Notes: generated from the sequence alone by a model not told the origin. DNA of 64,000 bases from Tetracentron sinense (GCA_015143295.1 CM026560.1:7442501-7506500), one strand, 5' to 3'; positions 49,806-61,694 are shown, numbered from the stretch's first letter. Program-made: numbers and translations.

Positions 49806-51363
49806 TCATTCAAACAATTCCGGGTACTTCACTTTGACTTCGGCCTCTCGCTCCCACGTAGCCTCTTCTTGAGCGTGATGTTGCCATTGCACGAGAACCA
49901 ATGGGATAGACTTGTTGCGAAGAACTTGATCTCTCCAATCCAAGATATGAACCGGCTTCTCAACCAAAGTGAGATCTTCTCGGATTTCCAACGGTTCCAA
50001 CTCTAGTACATACGAAGGGTCCGTAATGTACTTCCGAAGCATAGACACATGGAAAATGTTGTGAATCGCGGCCATATGATATGGAAGAGCTACCCTGTAA
50101 CCAACTTCCCCAACTCGCGTGATGATCTTGAACGGGCCAACATATCGAGGACTAAGCTTGCCTCGCCTGCCAAATCTCATAACTCCTTTGCTAGGAGATA
50201 CCTTCACAAAGACTTGATCCCCAACCTAGAATTCCAAGTCCCTGCGTCGTGTGTCTGCATAGCTCTTTTGACGATCTTGAGAGGCTTTCAACCGATCCCA
50301 GATGATCTCAACTATACTTGTAGTTTGCTCGATCAACTCTAGACCAAGTACTTTTCTCTCTCCTACCTCATCCCAGTAGAGAGGTGACTTGCAGCTTCGC
50401 CCATACAAGGCCTCAAATGGAGCCATTTGGATGCTCGCCTGGTAGCTATTATTATAGGCGAATTCAACTAAAGGCAAGTGCTCTTCCCAACTACCCTTGA
50501 AATCCAACATACAAGCTCGAAGCATGTCTTCAATAATTTGGTTCACCCTCTCGGTTTGTCCATCCATTTGTGGATGAAATGCGGTGCTGAAATCAAGTCG
50601 GGAACCCATGGCTTCCTAAAAACTTTTCTAGAATCTTGGATCCCGATCTGACACAATTTTGACTGGCACCTCATGTAGCCTAACCACTTCCTTGATATAT
50701 AGTGCGGCCAACTGACTAGAGTTGAACGTGGTCCGGTAAGGTAAGAAATGCACGGACTTTGTCAAACGGTCCACCACAACCCATATCGCATCTGAGCTTC
50801 TTGCCATTTTTGGCAGCCCAACGATGAAGTCCATGGATATGTGCTCCCATTTCCACTCAGGAAATAGGGAGAGACTGCAATAGATCGGTGGGTCTCAAGT
50901 GCTCTGCCTTCACCTGTTGGCACACCAAGCACCGTGCCACATACTCCGCAACATCCCTCTTCATATTCCGCCACCAAAAGTGATTCTTGAGGTTTCGATA
51001 CATCTTTGTACCCCCAGGATGCACTGTGTACTTTGAACGGTGGGCTTTATCCATAATCTTTCATCAAAGATCCGCATTGGTCGGAACACAAAACCTTCCC
51101 TTGAATGTGATAGCACATCGGCTAGTGAGAGAGAAGTCCTCACTACCCTTGGCAACTTTCTTGTCCCGGAAAGCCAACAATTCACCATTCGTGGCTTGAT
51201 ATTCTTGGATGAAATCTATAATGTACGATCGAACCGTGACATTTGCCAAAATAGGACTGCGGACAGAATCATTCACACTGATGTCCAGATTTGTCAAATC
51301 TTCCAATAGCTTCCATTCTTGCACTAACATATAGGCCAACAAACCCAAAGGTCTTCTACTCAA
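49806..51363 (-). pseudogene. Element D integrase with C-terminal chromodomain (broken)
   Basis: The zinc-binding domain is intact in order (HRSKYTVHPG, KMYRNLKNHFWW, YVARCLVCQQ; 51054-50900). Core: [15 protein letters not shown] followed by a stop at about 50628, then [20 protein letters not shown] with the catalytic Glu (50609-50226). The C-terminal domain GPFKIITRVGEVGYRVALP leads into a chromodomain-like end, ILDWRDQVLRNKSIPLVLVQ...EEATWEREAEVKVKYPELFE, stopping at 49806. In this lineage the chromodomain is thought to guide integration to heterochromatin. Several stops separate the pieces. Confidence 0.88.
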
Positions 51364-53121
51364 GGCGTCCGCTACAATGTTTGCTTTGCCCGGGTAGTAT
51401 TAGATGGTGCAATCATATTTTTTCAAAAATTCCATCCAATGCCGTTGCCTCAGATTTAGCTCCTTTTGGGAAAAGAGATATTTGAGGCTCTTGTGATCCG
51501 TGAATACATAGAACTCCACCCCATAAAGGTAATGATGCCAAATCTTAAGCGCAAACACGACTGCAGCGAGTTCCAAGTCGTGCGCGGGGTAATTCTTTTC
51601 ATGCTCCTTCAATTGCCTTGATGCATAGGCAATGACCTTCTTTTGCTGCATGAGAACGCACCCAAGTCCAACGTGCGAGGCATCACTGTACACCTCATAC
51701 CCCCCAAGTCCAGATGGCACTATGAGGATGGGGGCCGTGGTAAGCCTCTTCTTCAGTTCTGTGAAATTGATCTCGCACTTGTCACTCCATACAAACTTGG
51801 TGTTCTTCCTTATCAGGTAAGTGAGCGGTGCAGCAAGGCTAGAGAAGCCCTCTACGAATCTCCTGTAGTAGCCTACCAACCCAAAAAAGCTGCATATTTC
51901 TGTGACACTCTTGGGCCTCGCCCAACTCATGACTGCCTCTATCTTCTTCGGATCTACCGAAATACCTTCCGCGGATACAACGTGGCCTAGGAATGCCACC
52001 TCTTCCAACCAAAACTCACACTTGCTAAGTCTGGCGTACAGCTTGTGCTCTTTCAGCATGTCCAAAGCAAGACGAAGGTCTCACATGTGATCTTCCCGTG
52101 TCTGGGAATAAACCAAGATATCGTCGACAAACACGATCACGCATCGATCCAGGTATGGTCGGAACACCTGGTTCATTAAATCTATAAAGGCCGCTGACGC
52201 ATTCATGAGACCAAAAGGCATCACCAAGAACTCGTAGTGCCTATACCGAGTCCTGAAAGCAGTTTTAGGAACATCTTCAACCTTGATCTTCAACTGGTGA
52301 TAACCCGACCGAAGATCGATCTTAGAGAAAAAATTTTGCTCCCTTCAACTGATCGAACAAGTCATCAATCCTAGGCAACAGATACCTATTCTTTTTAGTG
52401 ACCTTGTTCAATTACTGGTAATCGACGCACATCCACATCGAGCCATCCTTCTTCTTAAAAAATAACACCGGGGCACCCCATAGTGAGACACTTGGTCGAA
52501 TGAAACCAAGGCCTTGCAATTCCTCCAACTGTTTCTTCAACTCCTTGAGTTCAATCGGGGCCATTCTATACGGATCCCTGAATATAGGAGCTGTGCCTGG
52601 TGCAAGCTTGATCACAAACTCAATCTCCCTGTCTGGAGGTAATCCTGGCAACTCCACTGGGAATACATCTAGGAATTCACTCACGACTGGAATAGTCGAA
52701 GAGTCCTTTGCCTCGGGGTTCGCTAGGCTCAACACCGCAAAACAGGCAATATTTCTACTTTTCAACCCCCGAAAATGAAATGGCTTGCCTTCCACTGGCC
52801 AGACAAGTACCATCTTTTCAAAACAAGCCACATGCCCATGATGTGTTGCTAACCAATCCATTCCCAAGATGATATCAAAGTCTTGAAATCCGAGGATGAT
52901 CAGATCAACCGCCAAGTCGTGGCTCCCCACTTGAACCACACTATTTCCATACACTTTATCTGCCACTACTGTTTTGCCAAGAGGAGTCAAAATGGCCAAC
53001 TCCTGTTCCAGCTGACTAGGCTTGGAAGAAAAACCTTGAGAGAAACTCGGTGATACGAATGAATGAGTAGACCCGTTGTCGATCAATACTCGAGCCAAAC
53101 ATTCATTGACTAGTAAGGTTC
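51364..53121 (-). pseudogene. Element D protease, reverse transcriptase and RNase H (broken)
   Basis: The protease active site reads LIDNGSTHSF, so D-T-G has become D-N-G. RT: SLWGAPVLFFKKKDGSM, then TAA in place of Gln after VDYQ (about 52411), an A-run frameshift near 52330, [12 protein letters not shown] and an intact catalytic [10 protein letters not shown], then TGA in place of Arg at 52081-52083. RNase H is well preserved ([37 protein letters not shown]; 52065-51400). Both the 52081 stop and the B stop are CGA to TGA changes, as expected from methylated CpG decay. Confidence 0.9.
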
Positions 53122-53266
53122 CTGAAATTTTAGCTTGCTAAGTCAATCATGCATCAACAGCGTATATATATTGGTATATATACATATAATCATGCCATAT
53201 ACATACATAATCGAATAATACATAACAAAAATTTTAAGGATAATTAAATAAACTACAACTGCGTAC
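53122..53266 (-). other. Element D gag-pro intron (145 bp)
   Basis: Minus-strand donor gcaag|gtacgc and acceptor aaatttcag|gaacc. Splicing joins gag to protease in frame through a split Gly codon. Unspliced, gag stops three codons past the donor (TAG). Rich in TATA repeats and poorly conserved against B and C, while the flanking exons are conserved. Confidence 0.75.
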
Positions 53267-54515
53267 CTTGCACTACATCGTCAGATGCAAGTGCATCACC
53301 CTCTGTCAAGGCAAAAACTCACCCCTAGTTCGCCTGGCGAGGCGGAGGTACAGAACGTGTAGGCTGAGAGGACGCCTGGTATGATCCTGCTGGGCATGCT
53401 GGGGGCCTAATCCCCTGAGACTGGCCTAGTAAATGCCGAGTCGGGCAATCCCTGATCATATGGCCCTGGCGACCGCAATGATAACATCCACCCAATGCTC
53501 TTCGGCAATCTCCTACCGGATGCCTTCGGTCGCATGAAGTGTAGGCCTCATATGTGTAAGTCGGAGAAACCAAAGGTGAAGCGTACCTCGCCACCTGAGG
53601 TGTGACTGGTCATGGAGCTAGAAGAGCCTGAGGTCGCGGTGCCTGAGGCACATACGACTGTGGAACTGGAGGCGCATAAGATGGCCTCATCGGTGGTGCT
53701 GGCCACGTGTACTGATAAGGGCCAGTTCGGGCCCGCCTCTCCGGAGGTGCTGAACTACTAGATTGGCCTCTCTCCAATTCCCTCTTTTTGGACACGGTCT
53801 CTGAATTGGCCTCGACCAATAAGTCCTTGTCTACTACCTCAGGGTAGGTAGCATGTCTAAAAATAGAAACCTTCTCCGTAATAACATCCTTGAGCCCTTG
53901 GTCAAACCTTGTCACCTTCATTGCCTCAGTAGCAACCATGTAAGGCAGAAATCTAGAGAGCTCTGAAAACTTAGCCTCATAAGCGGCCACAGTCATCGAA
54001 CCTTGCTCAAGGTTGATGAACTCTCTTTCTTTCTTTTCCCGTGCCCCAACAGGAAAGTACTTCTTATAAAAAGTATCCTTGAACTCCTCCCAAGTCCAAG
54101 GTTGACCCTGCATGATCAAATCTTGAGTCCTTAATGCGGACAACCACCAATGATGGGCTTCGCCCTCTAACATGAAAACGGCCCATGCTACTTTCTCTTC
54201 CTCTGTCGGAGAGAGAACCGCAAATATCTTCTCCACTTGGAGGATCCAAGCCTTAGCAGCAAGAGGGTCCACACTCCCATGGAATGATGGAGGCCTCATT
54301 CTCCTGAATGCCTCAACCCCAGCTATACGATGTACTAGAACCGTAGGCAGTGGAGTAGGTGCCGCTGATGATGGTATAGCCTGCCGAGCCACCAGTATGG
54401 CAAGTGTTTCAGCAATAGAGCCTAAGACCTGAGAGAGGTCCAGCTGCTCATCCTCATCTCTAGAAGAAGATGAAGCTCGGGTATGTGGTCCACGACCCCG
54501 TGTGCCCCGCCTCAT
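53267..54515 (-). pseudogene. Element D gag (nearly intact, a few stops)
   Basis: Start ATG at 54513-54515 (MRRGTRGRG), ten bases after the putative leader intron. It is open for 301 codons to 53610 and covers the capsid domain: AFRRMRPPSFHGS, LEGEAHHWWLSALR, WTWEEFKDTFYKKYFPVG, YEAKFSELSRF. A stop separates this from the nucleocapsid end (53594-53325) with CDRRHPVGDC and an intact zinc knuckle CYHCGRQGHMIRDC. Two further stops lie just before the intron donor. The open part could still give a capsid fragment, but the 5' LTR promoter is deleted. Confidence 0.87.
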
Positions 54516-54525
54516 GACTAAAGTC

Positions 54526-54665
54526 CTGAGAACAATAGCACCCCATGAGTCTCACTTGAAACCATAATTTATCATAGTTCCATTTCACAATAATTCAATT
54601 TGTATTAGTTATATAAAACTAATATACATCGCATCACAACCATCGGTGTATTTATAATATTATAC
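54526..54665 (-). other. Element D putative leader intron (140 bp)
   Basis: Donor caccaag|gtataa and acceptor tgttctcag|gac, identical in place and length to B. The acceptor is ten bases before the gag ATG. Confidence 0.5.
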
Positions 54666-55077
54666 CTTGGTGTTCTAGCATTCCTAAGACTTGTACTTGG
54701 TTAAAGCAACCATTTTGACTAAGATTAAAGTTTAGTCTTACACTTAGAACATGACTCGCTTCTGACTTACTTCCTTCCTAACTTGTTTCCTAACTTATTG
54801 TAGCACCCCGAACTTTTTCATCCTTAATGAATAGTACCTTCATAGTTAATTGGCCGTTTTTGTAGTCTAATTAATAAATAAAGGAGAAATTGGAAATTCT
54901 GAAATGTCAGAAATGTTCCTTTTCGAAGTACGAACCCAACGCAAGTTGAATCGTCAAAATCGGACGAACGAGTCAAAAGATATGGCCAAAACAGTCTGGA
55001 CCTGCAGGCAATCGTAGCTCGGAAGGCACTAAGGACGTAGCTCGGAAGGCACTAAGGACGTAGCTCTAGCTCTGATA

Positions 55078-55362
55078 ACGTATACGTTGTGCATCCGTTG
55101 TGCAATAGACAACGGGTACGTTGTACAGCAAACAACATATACATTGTGCATCTGTTGTGCAACAGACAACGGGTACGTTGTACAGCAAACAACGTATACG
55201 TTGTGCATCCTTTGTGCAACAGACAACGGGTACGTGGTACAGCAAACAACGTGTATGTTGTGCAGCTCACGTCGGGCACGTTGTACATAAGACAACGGAC
55301 AACGTGTTCGGCACTATTCACAGCACAACGTGTTTGGCACTATTCACAGCACAACGTGTTCG
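55078..55362 (+). repeat. ACAACGT palindrome/tandem array in solo LTR M
   Basis: Tandem units of about 60 bp, three clear copies, built from acaacgtatacgttgt (perfect palindrome), gttgtgcaacagacaacggg and gtacgttgtacagc, then shorter acaacgtgttcggcactattcacagc repeats. It sits where C, B, D and G have CGATCG palindromes. A separate gtagctcggaaggcactaag direct repeat precedes it (about 55013-55060). Confidence 0.85.
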
Positions 55363-56344
55363 GTATTCGTGTTTTTGCAGAAATTTCAGTAAGGGTATTA
55401 TAGTCTTTTGGTCGGTTCACTCTTACCTTAAGAGTTTAACCCGAGCCTTTAGGGCTCATTCTCAACACTTAGAGGATTTGGGGGATTAGAAGAGAGGAGA
55501 AAGGGTTTCCTAAGCTAGGGTTTTGCTTTTGGAGAAGAATCAAAGGGGTTTTGAGACCCTAGATCACTTCAAGTCTGGTTTTTCTCCAAGATCACGGCTC
55601 AAGCACTCGTGGAGAGCGTTCTCCAAGCTAGGGCAGCAATCCAAGCACGTTTTTGAAAGGGGTTTCTTCCCCAACTCAAGTCTCCTTCAAGCAAAGGTGT
55701 TCTTCTTTCAAGTTGGAGCTTCAATCAAGGTTTCTACCAAGGATCAAGCCTTGATCTAAGGTTAGTACACCCTACTAACTTACCCTAGCAATAAATCTAG
55801 GTTTTCCATATAAAAATGTGATTCTTTATATTATGTTTTCCTCCTTATGAAATGTGTTATCCCCCATTAAATATAAACAAGATAATGGAAAACGGTGGAT
55901 GGAATGTTGGATGTGGCGATTGGATGCCGAGATGTATGTTGTGTGATGTGTGTGATGGAAATGGTGGAGGGGTATTTTACCAATAATGAACTTACCTTGA
56001 TGTTGGGATGGAAAATATGCACTAAAGAGAACAAGATGAATTATTAAGAAACATTGCATGTGTTGTGTTTGACAAAATGCCTAAACTATGAATAAACGAC
56101 TTAGATGAAGGAAATGGAAATAGGTTTTATGCATGTGTTCTTATAGACGATGAATTGATCCAATGTCATGTGAATTACTTAAGTTACCTATTCTAATATT
56201 ATGAATTGAATTGTAATGCCATATCTCTTTTGTTAAGCGCATTCCCACGATTGTTATTATTGGCACGCACATGAGCACGCATGATAGCATGAACCGAGAT
56301 TTCAAGAGCATGTGCATATAATAAACAACAAGAAAATATTGCAT

Positions 56345-56700
56345 GTCAAGGAGGTTGGTAGCCCAGGGAGAATTTGGGTACTAGCCTCTGGCTCACAAGA
56401 TAACCCCTAAATCACCTATTGTCAAGGAGGTTGGTAGCCCAGGGAGATTCGGGTGCTAACCTCTGGCTCACAAGAAAACTAAACAAGTAATAAAAATACC
56501 TATTGTCAAGGAGGTTGGTAGCCCAGAGACATTCGGGTACTAGCCTCTGGCTCATAAGAAAACCAAACATTGCATATCAAGGAGGTTGGTAGCCCAGGGA
56601 CATTCGGGTACTAACCTCTGGCTCACAAGTGCATTGCATATCAAGGAGGTTGGCAGCCCAAGGAGATTCGGGTGCTAGCCTCTGGCTCACAAGTTACAAG
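56345..56700 (+). repeat. Hairpin repeat array in solo LTR M, five units
   Basis: Five copies of tcaaggaggttggtagccca, gggagattcgggtactaacc and tctggctcacaag in order, at irregular 60-85 bp spacing. Within each unit GAGGTTGGTAGCCC can pair with GGGTACTAACCTC. Element C's LTR has three copies. Not a CRISPR: eukaryotic LTR context, and repeats divergent. Confidence 0.82.
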
Positions 56701-57468
56701 ATGGAGGTTTACAAGATGATGATCATGCATTCATGCATGCACGCATACATGATTTCTACAAGGCATACCGGGACATGACATGGGTTTTCAAGCATGAGTT
56801 TTATCGGTGTTTTTGCATTCATGCACACACTTTCAAATGATTGTATTGTACCATGTCAAATACTGTTTAGTTCGTGATGCTTCTATTACTGCTTTGTCTG
56901 GTATGACTATTACGTGTGTTATTATTGTTATGGCTAGCTAGTAGCTTGTATTCACTGAGTATTCCATGCTCAGCCGTACTTTCATGTCGGCAGGTACTGA
57001 GGGAGCCCTCGACCCGGAGCCTTGGGTCGAGGAAGAGTATATAGAGGAGAGAGAGCCGGCTATTCCATTACAGTCTCAGGCGGACCGAGACCTCGATGTG
57101 TGGCCATACCTCGACTACTGTTGAGAGGAGAGTATGAGAGGGTCTTGTGTATTTTGATATTTTGATAGGTGGGCCTGTCCACCTTAGACTTAGACATGTC
57201 TTATATTTATGTTCACTTGGAATACTATTTTGGATCATCAGAAGAAATGAAAATTTGTTTACGCTTCCGCATATATGTTATCTTCCGCGCTCTGATTATC
57301 GTTGTTAGTACTGTATTTTATCTTGTACATTACAGGATGGTTTGATAGGTACGTAGTGTGACACCTAAAATATCCCTAAACTCCTAGGGGGTATTTTGGG
57401 GCGTTACACTTATACTCTTGTTAAGCCGTGGTATTAGATTCTAAGTACCCTAGAGACCTAAAGCCTAA

Positions 57469-57480
57469 GCTCTGATACCA
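57469..57480 (-). other. Element D primer-binding site (tRNA-iMet type)
   Basis: tggtatcagagc on the element strand, four bases from the 5' LTR. The leader between here and gag is split by M. Confidence 0.88.
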
Positions 57481-57484
57481 CTTC

Positions 57485-59410
57485 TGTCGCGACCCAAAAC
57501 CCACCCTAGGAGTTAGAGTGAATCTTGGACGACTCATCATGACCTGCAACAAACCTGGAGCATAAACAATAGAGGACCATAATAGCTGAAACATAAACTA
57601 TAAAGCACAGTGGAAGACTTAACCAAAAACCTCTATATATATATATATATGATCCAAGTTTATACAAAAAAATACACAAAAGAAAGTGCGAACAGGCCCC
57701 CCAAAATACATGAATATAACTCTCAAGCTCACCCATAGCCACTCACTTAGAATCTATCACCACCTAATAGTAACCCTCTACCGGAGGTTCCTCCACGAGT
57801 TCCTCGACATACTCCTCCTCCACCCAAGGGCTCGAAGCACAGATATCAAAAGGAGCAGCCGCTCCGCTATCACCTGCCGACATAAGAAGTACGGCTGAGC
57901 TTGGAATACTCAGCGGGTACCAAATGCTAACCAACAGTCATAGCAAAACCATAGCAGTATAGAAAGCAGGAAGCAATTCATATATATAAAGAAGGAAGAG
58001 TTCATATCATCATAAGTAAGTAAAGCAGTGTATAATCATGCTTGCATTCGTAAAAGCCGATAAAATCATTGAAAACATCGTGCACTTGACTTGACTTAAA
58101 ACATCCTTTTTCGTGCTTGAAAACTTGTTATGTCTGATCATGTCGTGTCATGCGTGCTTGGAAAATAAACTATTTGCGAGGGAAGGATGACCCTTCTTCC
58201 TAAATGCTCATGCTTGCCATGTCATGTCCCATGCTTGCTTGAAAGATAAACTACTTGTGAGGGAAGGGAGACCCTTCTTCCTAAATGCTCATGCTTGCCA
58301 TGTCATGTTCCATGCTTGCTTGGAAAATAAACTACTTGCGAGGGAAGGGAGACCCTTCTTCCTAAATGCTCATGCTTGCCATGTCATGTTCCATACTTGC
58401 ATGGAAAATAAACTACTTGCGAGGGAAGGGAGGCCCTTCTTCCTGAATGCACTTGCGAGGGAAGGGGAAACCCTTCTTTATACATGATAGTCTTGTTCTT
58501 GCCAAAAGCGAGGTAAAACATATTGTAGGATATGTCCCACCTCTAATTCACGTTCTTGAAAAACCTCGGTAAATCATGTCATGCATGCCGTGCTCGTGGA
58601 ATTGTGTGCATACTTGCATTCGAATTTAAATATGGCAATTGGGAAATTCACAATACATATAACATGAATAATTTGAACAAGTCCATATTCAAGAAATTTA
58701 GGGAAAATAAGAAAGCACACTATCATAGGCCCTAGCAATTTCCATAAATAATTAAGCATGCATTTCTTAAATCATAACTCATTTTATTCACCTTGGCATT
58801 TCATCAAACATGGGGTGTGTTCATTATTTATTAAACCTACATCATGCTTTCCTAGGTGGGTTTATGCTCACAACACATGTATGTTCATTATGGATACAAT
58901 GCCCTCCCCATTTCATTCATCACAACCATACACACGGCATCCAATCGCCCATTCACATCCAACAACCATCCATTCATCCCATTAGGTTCATACATTAGGG
59001 AAATTATAAAGAAGAAAGAAAGAAAAGAGGTATGAACTAGGAGGGTAGCAAAAAGTACCGACCTTGACAAATGAAGGAAGCTCTCTGGAAAATTTCCCAT
59101 ATAAAAGTTTCAACCAGTCAATAGCCTCCGATCGATCGGTTGTGGACCGATCGATTGCTCAATAGACCGAGCGATCGATGCTTTGTTGGTTTTGACACTG
59201 ATTCCATTTTTCACCCATTCCTACTATTCGGACCCATTCTACTTCTATTCTAACATCTTCTAAACTTGACTAGGACACTTGTGAGGCTATAGTTTATTAT
59301 TAGATAATTTATTTAATTAATTATAACATCCTTGAGACAATTCTCTAAGTTTTCAAATTATCATTTCATGAAATTAGGCATTACAACGTATCATGCCTTG
59401 GCACACATTC
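57485..59410 (-). repeat. Element D 5' LTR (internally deleted, outer end cut)
   Basis: Collinear with the 3' LTR except for a deletion of about 385 bp at 59078-59080. The deletion removes the equivalent of about 48955-49338: the promoter region and half of the palindrome array. The junction shows aag microhomology. The outer roughly 35 bp are beyond the insertion of C. Confidence 0.88.
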
Positions 59411-59622
59411 TGTAGCACCCCGGACTTTTTCATCCTTAATGAATAGCACCTTCGTAGCTAATTGACCGTTTTTGTAGTCTAATTAATAAATAAGGGAGAA
59501 ATCGGAAATTCCGAAACGTCAGAAATGTGCGTTTTCGAAAGACGAACCCAACGCAAGTTGAATCGTCGAAATCCGACGAGCGAGTCAAAAGATATGGTCA
59601 AAACAGTCCAGACATACAGAGC

Positions 59623-59808
59623 ACCGATCGCTCGGTCCAGTCAGCGATCGATCGGTCCATAACCGATCGATCGGTAGCTATCGCACGGTCAGAAATTTTG
59701 TATGGGGAAATTTTCCAGAGAGTGTGTTTTTGACCGATCGATTGGTCATAAACACCGATCGCTCGGTAGGCAACCGATCGATCGGTCATACCCACCGATC
59801 GCTCGGTC
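59623..59808 (+). repeat. ACCGATCGATCGGT palindrome array in the C LTR
   Basis: About eight units, alternating the perfect palindrome accgatcgatcggt with caccgatcgctcggt, around a conserved tatggggaaattttccagag block (59701-59720). Solo LTR M, nearly the same LTR otherwise, has the unrelated ACAACGT array here. Confidence 0.87.
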
Positions 59809-60789
59809 TTCGCATTTTTGCAGAAATTTCAGTAAGGGCGTTTTCGTCTTTTGGGTGTTAAACCCTTACCCATAAGGGTTTGCTCGACCCTTTGAGCCCT
59901 CATTCACAACCCTTAGACATTTTGAGAGCTAGAGAGTGAGAAGAAGAGGGTTTTGACCTAGGGTTTCCATTGAGGAAGAAATCAAAGGGGTGGACCATCC
60001 TTGGTCGTCCTCAAACTTGGATTTGCTTCAAGTTCAAGGCTCAAGCTCGTGTGGGAGCCACTCTCCAAGCTAGGGCAGCCATCTCACGTACGTTTGGAAA
60101 GGGGTTTCCTCCCCCAACTCAAGCTTCTTTCAAGCAAAGGCTTCATCTTTCAAGTTGGAGCTTCAATCAAGGTCCCTACCAAGGATCAAGCCTTGATTCA
60201 AAGTTAGTACACCCTACTAACTTTCCCTAGCAATAACCTAGGTTTTCTAGTGTAAATGGTGATTCTATATATATTATGCTTTCCTTTCCCTATGCATTGT
60301 ATTAACTCAACAAATATAAACAAGATAAAGGAAATGGAATGAATGTGTGGATGGGAGATTGGATGTGGCGATGGGATGCCGAATGTGATGCATGATGTGT
60401 GGGTTGTGGATTGGAAAATGGAGGATGGGCATTGTACAAATAACAAACTTACCCTTGTGTGATTGAATGGAAAATATGCATTTAAAAGAAGGAGATAAAC
60501 TACTAAGGAATAAGGTATGAAAGTGTTTGACAAAATACCTAAACTATGAATAAATGATCTCAATGAAGAGTATAGAAATGGGTTTTATGCATGCGTGCTT
60601 ATAAATGATAGATTGATCTAATGTTATGCAAACTACTTATGTTACCTATGTTCATATCATGAATTGAATTATAATGTCATATTTGGTTATTTCCATTATC
60701 ATGATTGTCACTATGGACACGTACACGAGCACGCATGATAGCATGAACCGTGATTTCAAGAGCATGTGCATGTAATAAACAACAAGTGC

Positions 60790-60985
60790 ATTGCATAACA
60801 AGGAGGTTGGTAGCCCAGGGACATTCGGGTGCTAGCCTCTGGCTCACAAGTGCATTTCATAACAAGGAGGTTGGTAGCCCAGGGAGGATTCGGGTACTAA
60901 CCTCTGGCTCACAAGTGCATTGCATATCAAGGAGGTTGGCAGCCCAGGGAGATTCGGGTGCTAGCCTCTGGCTCACAAGTTTACA
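60790..60985 (+). repeat. Hairpin repeat array in the C LTR, three units
   Basis: Same unit as in solo LTR M (gaggttggtagccca ... gggtactaacctctggctcacaag), three copies at about 60-65 bp spacing, each starting from aacaaggagg or atcaaggagg. It lies about 1.4-1.6 kb into the LTR. Confidence 0.82.
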
Positions 60986-61694
60986 AGATGGAGGTTTACA
61001 AGATGATGATCATGCATTCATGCATGCACGCATACATGATTTCTACGAGGCATACCGGGACATGACAAGGGTTTTCAAGCATGAGTTTTATCGGTATTTT
61101 CGCATTCATGTACGCACGTCAGGATGCTTGTATTGTGTCATGCCCTATACTGTTTCTTTGTGATGTTTCCATTACTGCTTGTATGATATTACTATTATGT
61201 GTTTTTATTATTGTTATGGTCTGCTAGTAGCTTGTACTCGCTGAGTATTCCATGCTCAGCCGTACTTTCATGTCGGCAGGTACTGAGGGAGCCCTCGACC
61301 CGGAGCCTTGGGTCGAGGAAGATTATACAGAGGAGAGAGAGTCGGCTATCCCATTACAGTCTCAGGCTGACCGAGACCTCGATGCGTGGCCATACCTCGA
61401 CTACTGTTGAGGGGAGAGTATGAGAGAGTTTGGTGTATTTTGATATTTTGATAGGTGGGCCTGTCCACCTTAGGCTTAGACATGTCTTGTATTTATGTTA
61501 ACTTGGAATACTATTTTGGATCATCAGAAGAAATGAAAATTTGTTTACGCTTCCGCATATATGATAGCTTCCGCGCTTTGATTATCGTTATGAGTACTGT
61601 ATTTTATCTTGTGCATTACAGGATGGTTTGATAGGTTCGCAGTGTGACACCTAAAATATCCCTAAACTCCTAGGGGGTATTTTGGGGCGTTACA

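Larger units (their letters stand above)
54799..57408 (+). mobile_element. Solo LTR M
   Basis: 2610 bp, TGTAGCACCCCGAACTTTTTC...TTTTGGGGCGTTACA, flanked by a perfect 5-bp duplication cttat (54794-54798 and 57409-57413). The empty site is visible in B's leader, which runs continuously through the equivalent point (about 32930). The termini are those of element C's LTR, so it is the same family. It formed by recombination between the two LTRs of an inserted element. Confidence 0.93.
47334..59410 (-). mobile_element. Element D: decayed Ty3/gypsy chromovirus with both LTRs
   Basis: 3' LTR 47334-49704, polypurine tract, integrase with chromodomain, RNase H, RT, protease, intron, gag, leader, primer site 57469-57480, and 5' LTR from 57485. 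Solo LTR M (54799-57408) sits in the leader and C cuts the 5' LTR at 59410. Inserted in F2 (predicted target gtaac, 47329-47333). Its proteins are closest to those of B. Confidence 0.9.
59411..61694 (+). repeat. Element C 5' LTR
   Basis: 2284 bp, TGTAGCACCCCGGACTTTTTC...TTTTGGGGCGTTACA. Same family as solo LTR M, but with a different promoter-proximal array and fewer hairpin units. I see no canonical TATA box; the region 59840-59890 would be the equivalent place. Confidence 0.9.

Noticed and set aside
55029-55403. Overlapping repetitive open frames on both strands
   Set aside because: All derive from the ACAACGT tandem array in solo LTR M. Several frames are open at once, as expected of a repeat with no stop codons.
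56345-56700. Regularly spaced repeats resembling a CRISPR array
   Set aside because: Eukaryotic LTR context, units diverged and unevenly spaced, no cas genes. It is an LTR minisatellite.
60750-61163. 137-codon plus-strand frame in the C LTR
   Set aside because: It spans the hairpin repeat units of the LTR and is not conserved in solo LTR M. No domain.
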